From Kordiimonas sediminis (GTDB lineage Bacteria > Pseudomonadota > Alphaproteobacteria > Sphingomonadales > Kordiimonadaceae), in NCBI RefSeq assembly GCF_014656395.1, contig NZ_BNCI01000002.1:1240001-1304000 (forward strand): 64,000 nucleotides of DNA. The letters run 5' to 3'. Within the stretch, counting starts at the first letter, position 1. Each line of letters starts with the position of its first letter. A program made the position numbers and the translations under genes. Shown piece by piece: positions 26,758 through 38,581 of this stretch. The notes beneath the pieces were generated by a model. That model was given only the letters and a program-made list of their open reading frames with translations. It had not been told where the DNA came from and searched no databases.

Positions 26758-27996
26758 TTACAGAGCAGCATCCTTGATCTCTTTCCCGCCAATGGCTGCA
26801 AAGGCGGTCTTCTTTTGCTCGATGATCGAAGACGCCAGCTGTAACACGTCCTCCTCACCAACTGCTTCGACTTTTTCCTGCATCTCCTCGACCGGAATAA
26901 TACGGTCAAAGATCAGAAGCTGACGGCCAAGCTGTTCCATCCGGGATGTTGTGGCCTCCAGCGCCATCATCAACCCTGCCTTAAGCTGTGCTTTGGCCAT
27001 ATCAATCTCACCTGCGCGCAGGCCTGTTGCCAGTGCTTCCATCTCGCCGCGGATCACCGGGGTAAGCTTCTCTGCACTTTCGGGACCAGTGCCCGCATAT
27101 ATACCAAACATACCGGTATCGAAATGCGAACTGGCGAAACTGTAAACACTGTAGGCCAGGCCGCGTTTCTCCCGCACTTCCTGGAACAGGCGCGACGACA
27201 TACCACCGCCCAGAATAGTGGAATAGACCTGCATTGGATAATAACTATCGTCATCGAACGAACAGCCATTCCAGCCGTAAGTCAAATGAATCTGGTCAAG
27301 CTTGCGGCGCTTCAAATGGCGGCCGCCAGTGAACTTGGCGCGGTCAGTCTGAACAGGCTTGCCCGTCGGGATAGAGGTAAAATACTCCTGCACCAGACGC
27401 ACCATTTCGTTATGGTCCAGCGCACCAACCGCCGAAATGACAATATTGCCGCTGGTATAATTATTCTGCAGATACTGGTGCAAATCAGCAGAGGTAAAAG
27501 CCTCTACATTCTCCTCTGTCCCCAGAATACTTCTGCCCAGTGGCTGCCCTTTAAAGGCAGTAGCCTGCAAGTTATCGAACACAATGTCATCAGGTGTGTC
27601 ATTGGTTTGGCCGATCTCCTGCAGAATAACGTCTTTTTCACGCTCCAGCTCTTTTTCATCAAAACGGCTATATTGCAAAATATCAGACAGTATATCCATC
27701 GCAAGCGGCAGGTCGTCTTTCAGAACCCGCGCATAATAAAGCGTGTTATCCCGCGTGGTATAGGCGTTCAAATGCCCGCCAACGGCTTCAATCTCATAGG
27801 CAATGTCTGTCGCTGACCGTTTTTCCGTCCCTTTGAACAACATATGTTCAAGACAGTGCGTAATACCGTTCAGGCTTTCCGTTTCATCGCGTGAGCCAAC
27901 ACCAACCCAAACGCCCAAAGAGACCGTCTGAACTGTCTTGCGTTTTTCACTGACTACTCTGATGCCGTTCGACAGCTTTGTTATTCTAACTCTCAA
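26758..27996 (-). CDS. M16 zinc metallopeptidase, mitochondrial processing peptidase-like
   Basis: 412-aa pitrilysin-family protease. The inverted zinc motif HCLEH (residues 47-51) lies in GITHCLEHMLFKGTEKRS, with the distal Glu in ELEREKDVILQEI. The C-terminal half contains the typical GGGMSSRLFQEVREKRGLAY. There is no signal peptide, so it acts in the cytoplasm, probably on small peptides, as for the related bacterial relatives of the mitochondrial beta-MPP. The start is TTG, one base after the thrC stop, so the gene is translationally coupled to thrC. Confidence 0.95.
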   Translation of the reverse strand: MRVRITKLSNGIRVVSEKRKTVQTVSLGVWVGVGSRDETESLNGITHCLEHMLFKGTEKRSATDIAYEIEAVGGHLNAYTTRDNTLYYARVLKDDLPLAMDILSDILQYSRFDEKELEREKDVILQEIGQTNDTPDDIVFDNLQATAFKGQPLGRSILGTEENVEAFTSADLHQYLQNNYTSGNIVISAVGALDHNEMVRLVQEYFTSIPTGKPVQTDRAKFTGGRHLKRRKLDQIHLTYGWNGCSFDDDSYYPMQVYSTILGGGMSSRLFQEVREKRGLAYSVYSFASSHFDTGMFGIYAGTGPESAEKLTPVIRGEMEALATGLRAGEIDMAKAQLKAGLMMALEATTSRMEQLGRQLLIFDRIIPVEEMQEKVEAVGEEDVLQLASSIIEQKKTAFAAIGGKEIKDAAL

Positions 27997-27997
27997 T

Positions 27998-29389
27998 TTA
28001 TGACCCTGCCTTCACACGGGACATAAGAGTTTCCAAATCATTCGGGAGTGTTTCCATGCGTTCTTCACGCTCCATCAAATCTGCCATATGTTCAGGCAGT
28101 GCAGGTACATGACCGATGGCTTTTTCAACAGCCGCACCAAACTTTACAGGGTGTGCCGTCGCCAAAGTAATCACTGGGGATGTCGAAGATGCAAGGCATT
28201 CTTGTGCAGCCTTAACACCAACCGCTGTATGCGGATCTGCACTATACCCTGTGCGAGCGTATAAATCCTGCATAACAGACAGTGTGGTCGCGTCATCAAC
28301 CTGATGCGCAAGGAAAAGTGCCCTTGCCTTCTCCAACTCCGCTGCATCCAGTTTGAACTGGCCTTCTGCGGCAAAGCCGTCCATGTAGGACTGCACCTTG
28401 CTACCATCACGGCCTGTCAGGTCAAAAACCAGTCTTTCAAAGTTACTGGAAACCTGAATATCCATGCTTGGCGACAGGGTCGCATTGACCGACCCGCTGG
28501 CATACGTACCTGTTTGCAAAGTCTTCGCCAGAATATCATTACTGTTTGTCGCAACGACAAGCTTGTCGATAGGCAGCCCCATAGCCCGTGCGATATAACC
28601 GGCGAAAATATCACCAAAGTTACCCGTTGGCACACTATAGGATACAGAACGGTCTGGCGCACCGAGGCTTACCGCACTGGTGAAGTAATAAACAACCTGC
28701 GCCATCACCCGCGCCCAGTTGATCGAATTCACAGCAGTCAAATTCACGCTGTCGCGAAATTCATGATTGTTAAAGGCCGCTTTTACCAGTGCCTGACAAT
28801 CATCGAACGTGCCCTCAACTGCGATATTGACCACATTAGGTTCGATCACTGTTGTCATCTGTCGGCGCTGCACATCAGACACACGGTCTTTTGGGTGGAG
28901 CATGAAAATTTTAACATTGTCGCGCCCGCGCGTTGCTTCGATCGCAGCAGACCCAGTATCCCCGGACGTTGCACCAAGAATAGTAAGCGACCTGTCGCGA
29001 CGCGCAGAAAACACATCGAAGAAACGCCCCAGAAGCTGCAGCGCAAAATCCTTGAAAGCCAGAGTTGGGCCGTGGAACAGTTCAAGTATCCAGTCATTCG
29101 CACCCGTCTGAACAAGTGGTGCAACAGCAGGATGTCTGAACGCAGTGCCGTACGTTTCATCCAGCATGGATTTCAGTTCCGCATCTGTCAGACAGTCACC
29201 AATAAATGGCTTGATCACCTGAAACGCAATATCACTGTATGACTTTCCGCGCATGCTACGAATTTCATCCGCAGTCAGTGTCGGAATGCTTTCCGGGACA
29301 TAAAGCCCACCATCACGCGCCAATCCAGTCAGGGTCACCCCTTCGAAATCAAGAACTTCTGCCTGTCCACGAGTTGAAATATATTTCAC
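27998..29389 (-). CDS. thrC: Threonine synthase
   Basis: PLP enzyme converting O-phosphohomoserine to threonine, 463 aa. The PLP lysine is Lys113 in HGPTLAFKDFALQLLG. Other family stretches are YISTRGQAEVLDFEGVTLTG, ILGATSGDTGSAAIEATRGR and SVPTGNFGDIFAGY. It lies 113 nt after SURF1 with a terminator-like hairpin between, so it may have its own promoter. It is followed immediately by the M16 peptidase gene, a conserved neighbour in alphaproteobacteria. Confidence 0.97.
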   Translation of the reverse strand: MKYISTRGQAEVLDFEGVTLTGLARDGGLYVPESIPTLTADEIRSMRGKSYSDIAFQVIKPFIGDCLTDAELKSMLDETYGTAFRHPAVAPLVQTGANDWILELFHGPTLAFKDFALQLLGRFFDVFSARRDRSLTILGATSGDTGSAAIEATRGRDNVKIFMLHPKDRVSDVQRRQMTTVIEPNVVNIAVEGTFDDCQALVKAAFNNHEFRDSVNLTAVNSINWARVMAQVVYYFTSAVSLGAPDRSVSYSVPTGNFGDIFAGYIARAMGLPIDKLVVATNSNDILAKTLQTGTYASGSVNATLSPSMDIQVSSNFERLVFDLTGRDGSKVQSYMDGFAAEGQFKLDAAELEKARALFLAHQVDDATTLSVMQDLYARTGYSADPHTAVGVKAAQECLASSTSPVITLATAHPVKFGAAVEKAIGHVPALPEHMADLMEREERMETLPNDLETLMSRVKAGS

Positions 29390-29455
29390 GGAAACTTACT
29401 CAGCTTTGTAGGTTAAAATTACGGCGATAGTGATAGGGTGCAGTGATACAAAAAG

Positions 29456-29470
29456 CAAGGCATTGCCTTG
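29456..29470 (-). terminator. Hairpin with U-tract between SURF1 and thrC
   Basis: On the minus strand CAAGGC-AAT-GCCTTG is followed by CTTTTTG. The 6-bp stem is short but well placed to end the oxidase operon before thrC. Confidence 0.55.
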
Positions 29471-29502
29471 GAAACGCGAAGAAAAAGCATTTTCCGCCCG
29501 CT

Positions 29503-30237
29503 TTATTTCTGCGTCTTGCGGGCACGACTAAAGCCCATAATCAGATACACGGCGATCAGTGAACCGGCAATACCATACCATGTGAAGGCGTATTGTAGAT
29601 GATTATTGGGAATTTCAACCACGACCTGCCCCCCGACAAGAGAGCCAGCTGTCCCCGGCATTGGATCAAGCATCACCCGGAAATTATAATATTCTTCTGC
29701 ACCCAGCCCCAGAACAGCAGCGATATCGTCAATATTCGCCACATACAGGCTTTTGGTCGCAACATTATTTTCCAGCGTCATCATACCGGGTTTGGCCCCC
29801 TGACGCAAAACGCCGGAGAAAGTTTTCTCCGCACCAACGGCGACTGGCAGCTCTACCTTGTCAGTTGCAGCCCAGCCAAAATTCACAAGAACAATTTGAC
29901 CAGTGGCATCCTGAATGGCCGCATAATGATGGTAGCCGCCGTCACCGTCCAGGTTGGTACCAAAAACAGGGGCCGAGTCGGCGCTTATGAGCGACCCCTC
30001 AAATGTTACGCGCCGATAATCATAAATAGCGGGATTTTCATCCCGTGATGGCAGACTGGTCGGCTCGGCCGATAATCCTGTTTCGATGGTTTTAAGAAAG
30101 GCCGTCTTGGGCCCGACTTTCATAGCCTGCCATGTGCCAAGGGACAGCAGAATGATAAGACAGATACTAACCGTAACGGTCAAACCAGTACCCGGTGCAA
30201 ATCGTGCCAATTGATGTGCCTGCTGGTTGTCAGTCAT
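29503..30237 (-). CDS. SURF1 family cytochrome oxidase assembly protein
   Basis: 244-aa inner-membrane protein with one membrane segment near each end (GLTVTVSICLIILLSLGTWQ; YAFTWYGIAGSLIAVYLIMG) and a periplasmic domain between. Typical stretches are GTWQAMKVGPKTAFL, YDYRRVTFEGSL and the closing LQYAFTWYGIA, the SURF1 hallmark. SURF1 delivers or inserts heme a into subunit I of the aa3 oxidase. It overlaps the DUF983 gene by eight bases and is the last gene of the oxidase operon. Confidence 0.95.
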   Translation of the reverse strand: MTDNQQAHQLARFAPGTGLTVTVSICLIILLSLGTWQAMKVGPKTAFLKTIETGLSAEPTSLPSRDENPAIYDYRRVTFEGSLISADSAPVFGTNLDGDGGYHHYAAIQDATGQIVLVNFGWAATDKVELPVAVGAEKTFSGVLRQGAKPGMMTLENNVATKSLYVANIDDIAAVLGLGAEEYYNFRVMLDPMPGTAGSLVGGQVVVEIPNNHLQYAFTWYGIAGSLIAVYLIMGFSRARKTQK

Positions 30238-30643
30238 CGTCAGACTTGCTTTCCTCTAACACACCTTCATGGGCGTCATGATGATATTGCAGGGCTACAA
30301 GCGTCGCCTTGAACACCCGCAGCATCCAGATAGCCAGTCCAAAGATAAAAACTGGCCAGATCAGCATATGCACCCATGTGGGCGGCGCAATCTTAACTTC
30401 AACGATAATAGCGGCGATTGTTGTCAGCGCGCCGAGTATCAGGATAACAAAAACAATTGCACCGTCGCCCGGATCGGCATCAGACAAATCGAACCCACAC
30501 GTATCACATGTTGGCTTAATATCCAGAAGGCGACCATACAGTGGCCCTGTCCCGCATTTGGGACAGCGGCATTTAAATCCGGCCTGATAAGGAGACACCG
30601 ACCCAAAGCCCTGCTCTGGATCGGTGTTATTTTCTGTATTCAT
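30230..30643 (-). CDS. DUF983 family membrane protein
   Basis: 137-aa protein with a zinc-ribbon-like N-terminus (CRCPKCGTGPLYGRLL and PTCDTCGFDLSDADPGDG) and two membrane segments (GAIVFVILILGALTTIAAII; HMLIWPVFIFGLAIWML). DUF983 genes are habitual neighbours of ctaE and SURF1 in alphaproteobacteria, so a role in oxidase assembly is likely but unproven. The start MNTENNTDPEQ is taken since the longer frame overlaps the upstream region without family similarity. Confidence 0.9.
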   Translation of the reverse strand: MNTENNTDPEQGFGSVSPYQAGFKCRCPKCGTGPLYGRLLDIKPTCDTCGFDLSDADPGDGAIVFVILILGALTTIAAIIVEVKIAPPTWVHMLIWPVFIFGLAIWMLRVFKATLVALQYHHDAHEGVLEESKSDDD

Positions 30644-30663
30644 TTTGTCAGAAGTCAAAACGA

Positions 30664-31521
30664 TTAACCGTAGATGATGTAGACGCCCAGGAACAGGAAC
30701 AGCCATACAACATCAACGAAGTGCCAGTACCAAGCAGCAGCTTCGAAACCGAAGTGATGGTCTGGCTTGAAATGACCTTTGTAAAGACGGCCCAGGCAAA
30801 CAGCCAGGAAGATCGTACCAACAAGAACGTGGAAACCGTGGAAACCAGTCGCCATGAAGAAGGTCGCGCCGTAGATGTTGCCAGAGAAAGCAAAGCTTGC
30901 GTGCATGTACTCGTAAACCTGAACACAGGTAAACAGTGCACCCAAAAGAACAGTACACCACAGTGCCTTCTTCGTGCCTTCACGGTTGCCTTCAACGATT
31001 GCATGGTGCGCCCATGTTACAGTCGTACCGGACAGCAGCAGGATCAGTGTGTTCATGAATGGCAGGTGCCATGGATCAAATGTCTCAACACCAACTGGTG
31101 GCCATGCAGCCTCTGTATTGTACATCTCGAATACCTGGAATGCGTCGGCAAAGTGATGTTTTGGGAACATAGCAGCATCAAAGAATGCCCAGAACCACGC
31201 AACGAAGAACATGACTTCTGATGCAATGAACAGAATCATACCGTACCGCAAACCAATCTGAACAACAGGTGTATGATCGCCTTTATGTTCGCCTTCTACG
31301 ATGACGTCTTTCCACCAAGCGAAGAATGTATAAAGCAGCAACATGAAGCCTAAACCAAGGCTCCAGAAGCCAAACGTACCGCCAGCAACACCGAAAAGCT
31401 CTGCTTCCGGCTTCATGGCAAATACTGCTCCAAACGTTACCAGGAACGCTGCAAGCGAACCTACCGCTGGCCATGGACTGGGGTCCACTAGGTGGTAATC
31501 GTGATTAACGTCGCCCGCCAT
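30664..31521 (-). CDS. ctaE: Cytochrome c oxidase subunit III
   Basis: Integral membrane subunit of the aa3 terminal oxidase, 285 aa, seven helices. The start MAGDVNHDYHLVDPSPWPAV matches the family. Conserved stretches are GMILFIASEVMFFVAWFWAF, LLSGTTVTWAHHAIVEGN and the C-terminal WYWHFVDVVWLFLFLGVYI. The gene is 60 nt after ctaG; that gap holds a perfect small hairpin. Confidence 0.97.
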   Translation of the reverse strand: MAGDVNHDYHLVDPSPWPAVGSLAAFLVTFGAVFAMKPEAELFGVAGGTFGFWSLGLGFMLLLYTFFAWWKDVIVEGEHKGDHTPVVQIGLRYGMILFIASEVMFFVAWFWAFFDAAMFPKHHFADAFQVFEMYNTEAAWPPVGVETFDPWHLPFMNTLILLLSGTTVTWAHHAIVEGNREGTKKALWCTVLLGALFTCVQVYEYMHASFAFSGNIYGATFFMATGFHGFHVLVGTIFLAVCLGRLYKGHFKPDHHFGFEAAAWYWHFVDVVWLFLFLGVYIIYG

Positions 31522-31540
31522 AAATTTTCTCCTACCTAAC

Positions 31541-31556
31541 GCCACCCCTGGGTGGC
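31541..31556 (-). promoter_or_regulatory. Intercistronic hairpin between ctaG and ctaE
   Basis: GCCACC-CAGG-GGTGGC is a perfect 6-bp stem in the 60-nt gap, with no U-tract, so not a terminator. Upstream on the minus strand a perfect TATAAT hexamer is seen, but no good -35 element. It may mark RNA processing or an internal promoter that adjusts subunit III level. Confidence 0.4.
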
Positions 31557-31581
31557 TTCCCTATTGTATTATACTTGTTGA

Positions 31582-32151
31582 TTAACGATTTTCTGCCATA
31601 TCTTCGTTGTCACGAACGAAGAAAGTGTAGGACAGAGTGATCTCGCCAACCTCGTTTAAGTTAACATCCTGATCAATTTCAGGATCAATATAGTAGACGA
31701 CCGGCATCAAAACCTTCTCGCCCGGTTTTAGAACTTGCTCCGTGAAGCAAAAACAATCGATTTTGGTAAAGTACCCGCCCGCCTTATGTGGCGCGACATT
31801 ATAGGTCGCCGTACCGGTAATAATTTTATCCGTCGGGTTATAAGCCTCATAGTAGGCAATACCCTGTTCGCCTACCTTCAGCATCTGTGTGTTTTGTGCT
31901 GGCTTAAATTCCCAAGGCATATCCTTGTGCACGCTCGCGTTAAAGCGCACCCGCATGTCACGGTCAATCACCTCAGCCGACAGCGTATCAGCTTGCTGTG
32001 TCGTACCGCCGTAGCCCGTTACCTTGCAAAACAGATCATAAAGCGGGACTGCTGCATATGACATGCCGACCATCCCCACAACAACGCCAAAGACGATGCC
32101 TGCGACCTTTTTGTTTTTGTCATATGTAGGCTGCTGAACTTCTTGTGTCAT
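31582..32151 (-). CDS. ctaG: Cytochrome c oxidase assembly protein CtaG (Cox11)
   Basis: 189-aa membrane-anchored periplasmic copper chaperone that loads CuB into subunit I. One N-terminal membrane segment (VAGIVFGVVVGMVGMSYAAV) is followed by YDLFCKVTGYGG and a beta-sandwich with the copper motif CFCFTEQ. The sequence closes with YYIDPEIDQDVNLNEVGEIT, as expected. Its ATG overlaps the stop of the small gene before it by four bases. Confidence 0.97.
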   Translation of the reverse strand: MTQEVQQPTYDKNKKVAGIVFGVVVGMVGMSYAAVPLYDLFCKVTGYGGTTQQADTLSAEVIDRDMRVRFNASVHKDMPWEFKPAQNTQMLKVGEQGIAYYEAYNPTDKIITGTATYNVAPHKAGGYFTKIDCFCFTEQVLKPGEKVLMPVVYYIDPEIDQDVNLNEVGEITLSYTFFVRDNEDMAENR

Positions 32152-32294
32152 GGTGCCAAACTCTTGATCTTAAAATAGCTAACAACGGCAACAATTATAA
32201 CGAAAGCAAATAGTGCCAGGCCAAGTGCCCGGTTCTTTTTGCGGGTTTGTTCTGTTACCTCATGCTGTCCTTGTGGTTGTTGTTCGTCTGACAT
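32148..32294 (-). CDS. Small single-helix membrane protein in the oxidase operon (CoxF-like)
   Basis: 48-aa protein. A polar, glutamine-rich N-terminus (MSDEQQPQGQHEVTEQTRKK) leads to one membrane helix (ALGLALFAFVIIVAVVSYF) and a short basic tail. It starts two bases after the ctaB stop and ends inside the ctaG start (ATGA), so translation is coupled on both sides. Small proteins of this shape are known at this position in alphaproteobacterial oxidase operons. The gap it fills would otherwise be an unexplained 145 nt. Function unknown; assembly or stability of the oxidase is a guess. Confidence 0.85.
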   Translation of the reverse strand: MSDEQQPQGQHEVTEQTRKKNRALGLALFAFVIIVAVVSYFKIKSLAP

Positions 32295-32296
32295 GA

Positions 32297-33229
32297 CTAT
32301 CCTCCAAGAACAAGACGCTCGACCGCCAGTGTCGCAAACGTCAGGAACAGATATAAAATGGAATATTTAAAGAGCGCCCGGTCTGCATTCGCTTTTTGTA
32401 CATAAACAGCAAATGCGCCCTTCAGGAACAGAAGGTTCAGCACAACCGCAACAGCACCGTAAACAGGTCCCGCAAAACCAAGGAAGTACGGTGCGATACC
32501 GAACGGCGCCAGAACAATACTATAGATAAGTATCTGTTTGCGCGTTTCAGCCTTGCCAGCGACAAGCGGTAGCATCGGGATACCGACTTTTTTATAGTCT
32601 TCCGAGATAAAGAGCGACAGCGCCCAAAAGTGCGGCGGTGTCCAGAAAAAGATAATCGCAAACAGAACAAGCGATTCAATCGTCACACTGTCAGTTACAG
32701 CAGCCCAGCCAATAACCGGCGGGAAGGCACCAGCAGCACCACCGATCACAATATTCTGTGCGGTTCTGCGCTTCAGCCAAATGGTGTAAATGACAGCATA
32801 GAAGAAAATAGTCAGGGCAAGGAGTGCTGCAGCAGTCACGTTCGCGACCAACCCAAGAAGGGCGACGCTAAAGACAGACAGGGTAATGCCAAAACCCAAG
32901 GCCTGTTGTGGGCTGACCTTGCCTGCGGGAATCGGGCGCTTTGCTGTACGCGCCATGATCATGTCAATGTCGGCATCGTACCACATATTCAGCGCACCAG
33001 AGGCACCAGCCCCAACAGCAATAAGGAATACTGACACAAAAGCCAGTACAGGATGCATATTTCCAGGGGCTGCAATCAGACCCACAAGCGCAGTGAATAT
33101 CACCAAAGACATCACGCGCGGCTTCAAAAGGGCAATGAAGTCCTTTGCTTCTGAAGCATAGACAGGAACCTCCTGCCCGCAGGCAGAAGGTATTTGTGCT
33201 TCATTCATATTATTGACCGTATCAGTCAA
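32297..33229 (-). CDS. ctaB: Protoheme IX farnesyltransferase
   Basis: Makes heme O from heme B, the first step to heme A of the oxidase. 310 aa, about nine helices, with the prenyl diphosphate motifs [20 protein letters not shown] and [19 protein letters not shown]. The start is TTG, supported by AAGGA seven bases before; an in-frame ATG seven codons later lacks a comparable site. Lies between ctaD and the small CoxF-like gene. Confidence 0.96.
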   Translation of the reverse strand: MTDTVNNMNEAQIPSACGQEVPVYASEAKDFIALLKPRVMSLVIFTALVGLIAAPGNMHPVLAFVSVFLIAVGAGASGALNMWYDADIDMIMARTAKRPIPAGKVSPQQALGFGITLSVFSVALLGLVANVTAAALLALTIFFYAVIYTIWLKRRTAQNIVIGGAAGAFPPVIGWAAVTDSVTIESLVLFAIIFFWTPPHFWALSLFISEDYKKVGIPMLPLVAGKAETRKQILIYSIVLAPFGIAPYFLGFAGPVYGAVAVVLNLLFLKGAFAVYVQKANADRALFKYSILYLFLTFATLAVERLVLGG

Positions 33230-33266
33230 AATGAATTCCTTTATTACTCTGAACCGAAGGCCGGTA

Positions 33267-35788
<2,522 letters not shown>

Positions 35789-35895
35789 AATTCTGCTTTC
35801 CCTTTACTTATATATATCTACCTCAGGCCCTAGCCGCCCTAGAGGTATCACCGGAAACATGATTTTGAACACAATTCCGAACATTAATGCCGCAC

Positions 35896-35923
35896 GTTAT
35901 ACCAGAGGAAGCCGCAGGCTCAA
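35896..35923 (-). promoter_or_regulatory. Candidate promoter of the cytochrome oxidase operon
   Basis: On the minus strand TTGAGC, a 16-nt spacer and TATAAC lie about 110 nt before ctaC. It is the best sigma70-like match in the 381-nt region shared with tldD. The leader between it and ctaC is AT-rich, with TATATATAAG near the gene. Confidence 0.5.
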
Positions 35924-36054
35924 GCCCATCAAGGCATGAAAAGTCATTTTTCTGCCATAAAATCCCAAAAAAAATCACCTTGCGGCGGATTTCCAGCTTT
36001 CCAACCAAGTTTAACCATTGTTTAGACGGCATCTCTGCGACCTATTGACGCACC

Positions 36055-36083
36055 TTGAATGCCAGCACAGAACCTACTATAGA
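36055..36083 (+). promoter_or_regulatory. Candidate promoter of tldD
   Basis: TTGAAT, 17 nt and TATAGA lie about 90 nt before the tldD ATG; the spacing and hexamers fit sigma70. The rest of this intergenic region shows no gene. Confidence 0.55.
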
Positions 36084-36169
36084 CCTATTCAGACGTAATA
36101 CTCATTGATATTTACAAATAACGTCAGCCCTTTTGGCTGTTACAGCCACATCAATTTCAGGAGACATCC

Positions 36170-37603
36170 ATGTCAGAGTCAGCCGTACCTCTTAATTTTT
36201 TCTTTGAAAACAGTAGCTTGGAAGAAAGTAAGACATGCGAAATTGTTGATTCAGCTTTGAACGACATGGATGATGGTGAACTTTATCTACAATCCAGTGA
36301 AAGCGAATCCTTTTCATTCGATGATGGACGACTGAAATCTGCCTCGTTTGATTCGACGCAAGGCTTCGGTCTACGGTCCGTTGTTGGCGAATCTACAGGC
36401 TATGCGCACTCGAATGAATTATCGGAAGAAGCCCTGAAAAGAGCTGTGAACACAGTGGGCGCAGTGCGCACCGGAAAATCAGGCACTCAGGACCTCTCCC
36501 CGGCCCGCACAAACAGGCAGCTATATTCTGACGCCAACCCCATGACTGGCATTGACTTCTCTGAGAAAGTAGCACTTTTGGAAAAAATTGACCAATATGC
36601 CCGCGATAAAGACAGCCGGGTTGTTCAGGTCAGTGCCTCTCTATTATCCAATTATGATATTGTTGAAATTATCCGTGCCGGAGGCCACCGCGTTCGTGAT
36701 GTACGCCCCCTTGTTCGCCTGAATGTTTCCGTGGTGATGTCAGACGGCACCCGAACAGAGGCAGGTTTTGATGGGGCTGGTGGCCGCGTGCCCTATGATT
36801 TTCTATTCGATGAAAATCAATGGAGAAAACAAACCGACGAAGCTCTGCGCCAAGCTGAAGTCAATCTGGCCAGCACCGATGCACCAGCAGGCGAAATGAC
36901 CGTTGTTTTAGGGCCTGGGTGGCCGGGCGTCCTTCTGCATGAAGCTGTGGGCCACGGCCTTGAAGGTGACTTCAACCGCAAGAAAACATCTGCCTTTGCC
37001 GGCCTTTTAGGCGAGCGTGTGGCAGCAGACGGTGTCACCGTTGTTGACGACGGCACCCTTGAAGGACGCCGGGGTTCATTGTCCGTTGACGATGAAGGCA
37101 CACCGACTGAGCGCACCGTCCTGATCGAAAACGGCATCCTGAAAGGCTATATGCAAGACAGATTGAATGCCCGCCTTATGGGAACGTCTGCGACAGGCAA
37201 TGGCCGTCGTCAAAGCTATGCCCATGCACCTATGCCGCGCATGACGAACACCTTTATGTTGGCTGGCGACAAAGATCCTGCCGAGATCATTGCATCTGTA
37301 GATGACGGCCTGTATGCCGTGAACTTCGGTGGCGGTCAGGTTGACATAACATCCGGCAAGTTTGTCTTTAGCTGCACAGAAGCGTACCGCATCCGCAAAG
37401 GCAAGATCGTAGAGCCGGTCAAAGGGGCAACCCTTATCGGCAACGGGCCTGATGTTTTGACGCGCGTTTCCATGATTGGCAATGATCTGAAACTGGATAA
37501 CGGTGTCGGTATTTGCGGCAAAGGCGGCCAAACAGTACCGGCCGGAGTTGGCCAGCCAACCATGCGTATTGACGGCCTGACTGTCGGCGGCACTGCAGGA
37601 TAA
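36170..37603 (+). CDS. tldD: Metalloprotease TldD
   Basis: 477-aa subunit of the TldD/TldE peptidase, which degrades unfolded peptides and matures some microcins. The zinc motif HEAVGHGLEGD carries HExxxH, with GPGWPGVLLHEA before it. Other hallmarks are YMQDRLNARLMGTSATGNGR, PMPRMTNTFMLAGD and the C-terminal ICGKGGQTVPAGVGQPTMRI. CAGGAGA upstream supports the ATG. TldE is not in this window. Confidence 0.97.
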   Translation: MSESAVPLNFFFENSSLEESKTCEIVDSALNDMDDGELYLQSSESESFSFDDGRLKSASFDSTQGFGLRSVVGESTGYAHSNELSEEALKRAVNTVGAVRTGKSGTQDLSPARTNRQLYSDANPMTGIDFSEKVALLEKIDQYARDKDSRVVQVSASLLSNYDIVEIIRAGGHRVRDVRPLVRLNVSVVMSDGTRTEAGFDGAGGRVPYDFLFDENQWRKQTDEALRQAEVNLASTDAPAGEMTVVLGPGWPGVLLHEAVGHGLEGDFNRKKTSAFAGLLGERVAADGVTVVDDGTLEGRRGSLSVDDEGTPTERTVLIENGILKGYMQDRLNARLMGTSATGNGRRQSYAHAPMPRMTNTFMLAGDKDPAEIIASVDDGLYAVNFGGGQVDITSGKFVFSCTEAYRIRKGKIVEPVKGATLIGNGPDVLTRVSMIGNDLKLDNGVGICGKGGQTVPAGVGQPTMRIDGLTVGGTAG

Positions 37604-37650
37604 TTCTCGCCATTTAGTAGATATTAACACTTTTAAACAAGAGTGTGCTC

Positions 37651-38463
37651 ATGTTTACTTTCAGGAAATATTTCGCCGGGGCATTTGCCCTTGGCGCACT
37701 CTGCATGGGCATGTTCTCTGTACAGGCGCAAAATGTGCCTGATGCAGACACGCCCAGAGAACACAGTAAGCTACTGATTCCCATGTATGATTATCCGCCC
37801 ATGCAATATTTTCGGGATGGGAATTTCTACGGTGAATATGTCGAAAGACTGCGCGCAATCTTGGCCAAAGCTGATGTTGATCCGGTATGGGCGAACATAC
37901 CCATGACAGCCGAATCCGAGATGTTGGATGATGGGGTACGTCCACTTTGCACAACAGGCCGGGTATTTACCCAAGAACGTGCCAAAACATGGCAATATGT
38001 CCCCTATCTGTTTGATACATACACGGAAACAGTTTTAGTAATATCAAAATCTGCTAAGAGCCGTTTTGCTGATCATAAGTCAATCACGTCTATCATTCAG
38101 GACCAGACACTGCGTGGCGTTTTTGTCCGGAAAAACTTCTACGGACAGGAAATTAACAAAGCGATCGATATGAACCTGCCCTGGATTTCGCCTGATGCCC
38201 CCTCTTCCCGGCATGCGGCCATGATGATTGCCGCCGGTCGGGCTGACTACACTCGAATTACGTCAGGCATGTGGGAGAATCTAAAAACCGAAGAACCGGC
38301 TGCCGAACACCTGGAGGCCATGCGGTTGCAGAATGATGATACTATTCTGCATATTTTGATTGCATGCAGTTCCGCTGTGCCTGGCTCTACAATTGAAAGA
38401 ATATCAGACGCCATGAAGGCGCTTGGCTACCAACACTACCCCGAAGCGGACCAGTCCCGTTAG
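37651..38463 (+). CDS. Periplasmic solute-binding protein, family 3 type
   Basis: 270-aa exported protein with the amino-acid-binding (SBP_bac_3) fold. The ATG giving MFTFRKYFAGAFALGALCMG is preferred over a GTG two codons before, since AAGAG stands at proper distance. A signal peptide is cleaved after about VQAQ. The mature N-terminus LLIPMYDYPPMQYFRDGNFY, followed by GEYVERLRAILAKADVDPVW, is the typical first lobe. No transporter genes are nearby, so it could be a free-standing sensor-type protein. It lies 47 nt after tldD and may be cotranscribed. Ligand unknown. Confidence 0.75.
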   Translation: MFTFRKYFAGAFALGALCMGMFSVQAQNVPDADTPREHSKLLIPMYDYPPMQYFRDGNFYGEYVERLRAILAKADVDPVWANIPMTAESEMLDDGVRPLCTTGRVFTQERAKTWQYVPYLFDTYTETVLVISKSAKSRFADHKSITSIIQDQTLRGVFVRKNFYGQEINKAIDMNLPWISPDAPSSRHAAMMIAAGRADYTRITSGMWENLKTEEPAAEHLEAMRLQNDDTILHILIACSSAVPGSTIERISDAMKALGYQHYPEADQSR

Positions 38464-38532
38464 CTGCTGCGCGATTACTCAGATGTAAAGACCTTCTGTC
38501 AGTAATGCACCCTTATGTTGCACACAAAAAAA

Positions 38533-38550
38533 GGGGCCCTTTCGAGCCCC
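38533..38550 (-). terminator. Rho-independent terminator of the CoA-transferase operon
   Basis: On the minus strand GGGGC-TCGAAAGG-GCCCC is followed by seven U. It lies 31 nt after the subunit B stop. Confidence 0.75.
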
Positions 38551-38581
38551 CCTGATAGTATCTGGCTTTAAACAACAATGC

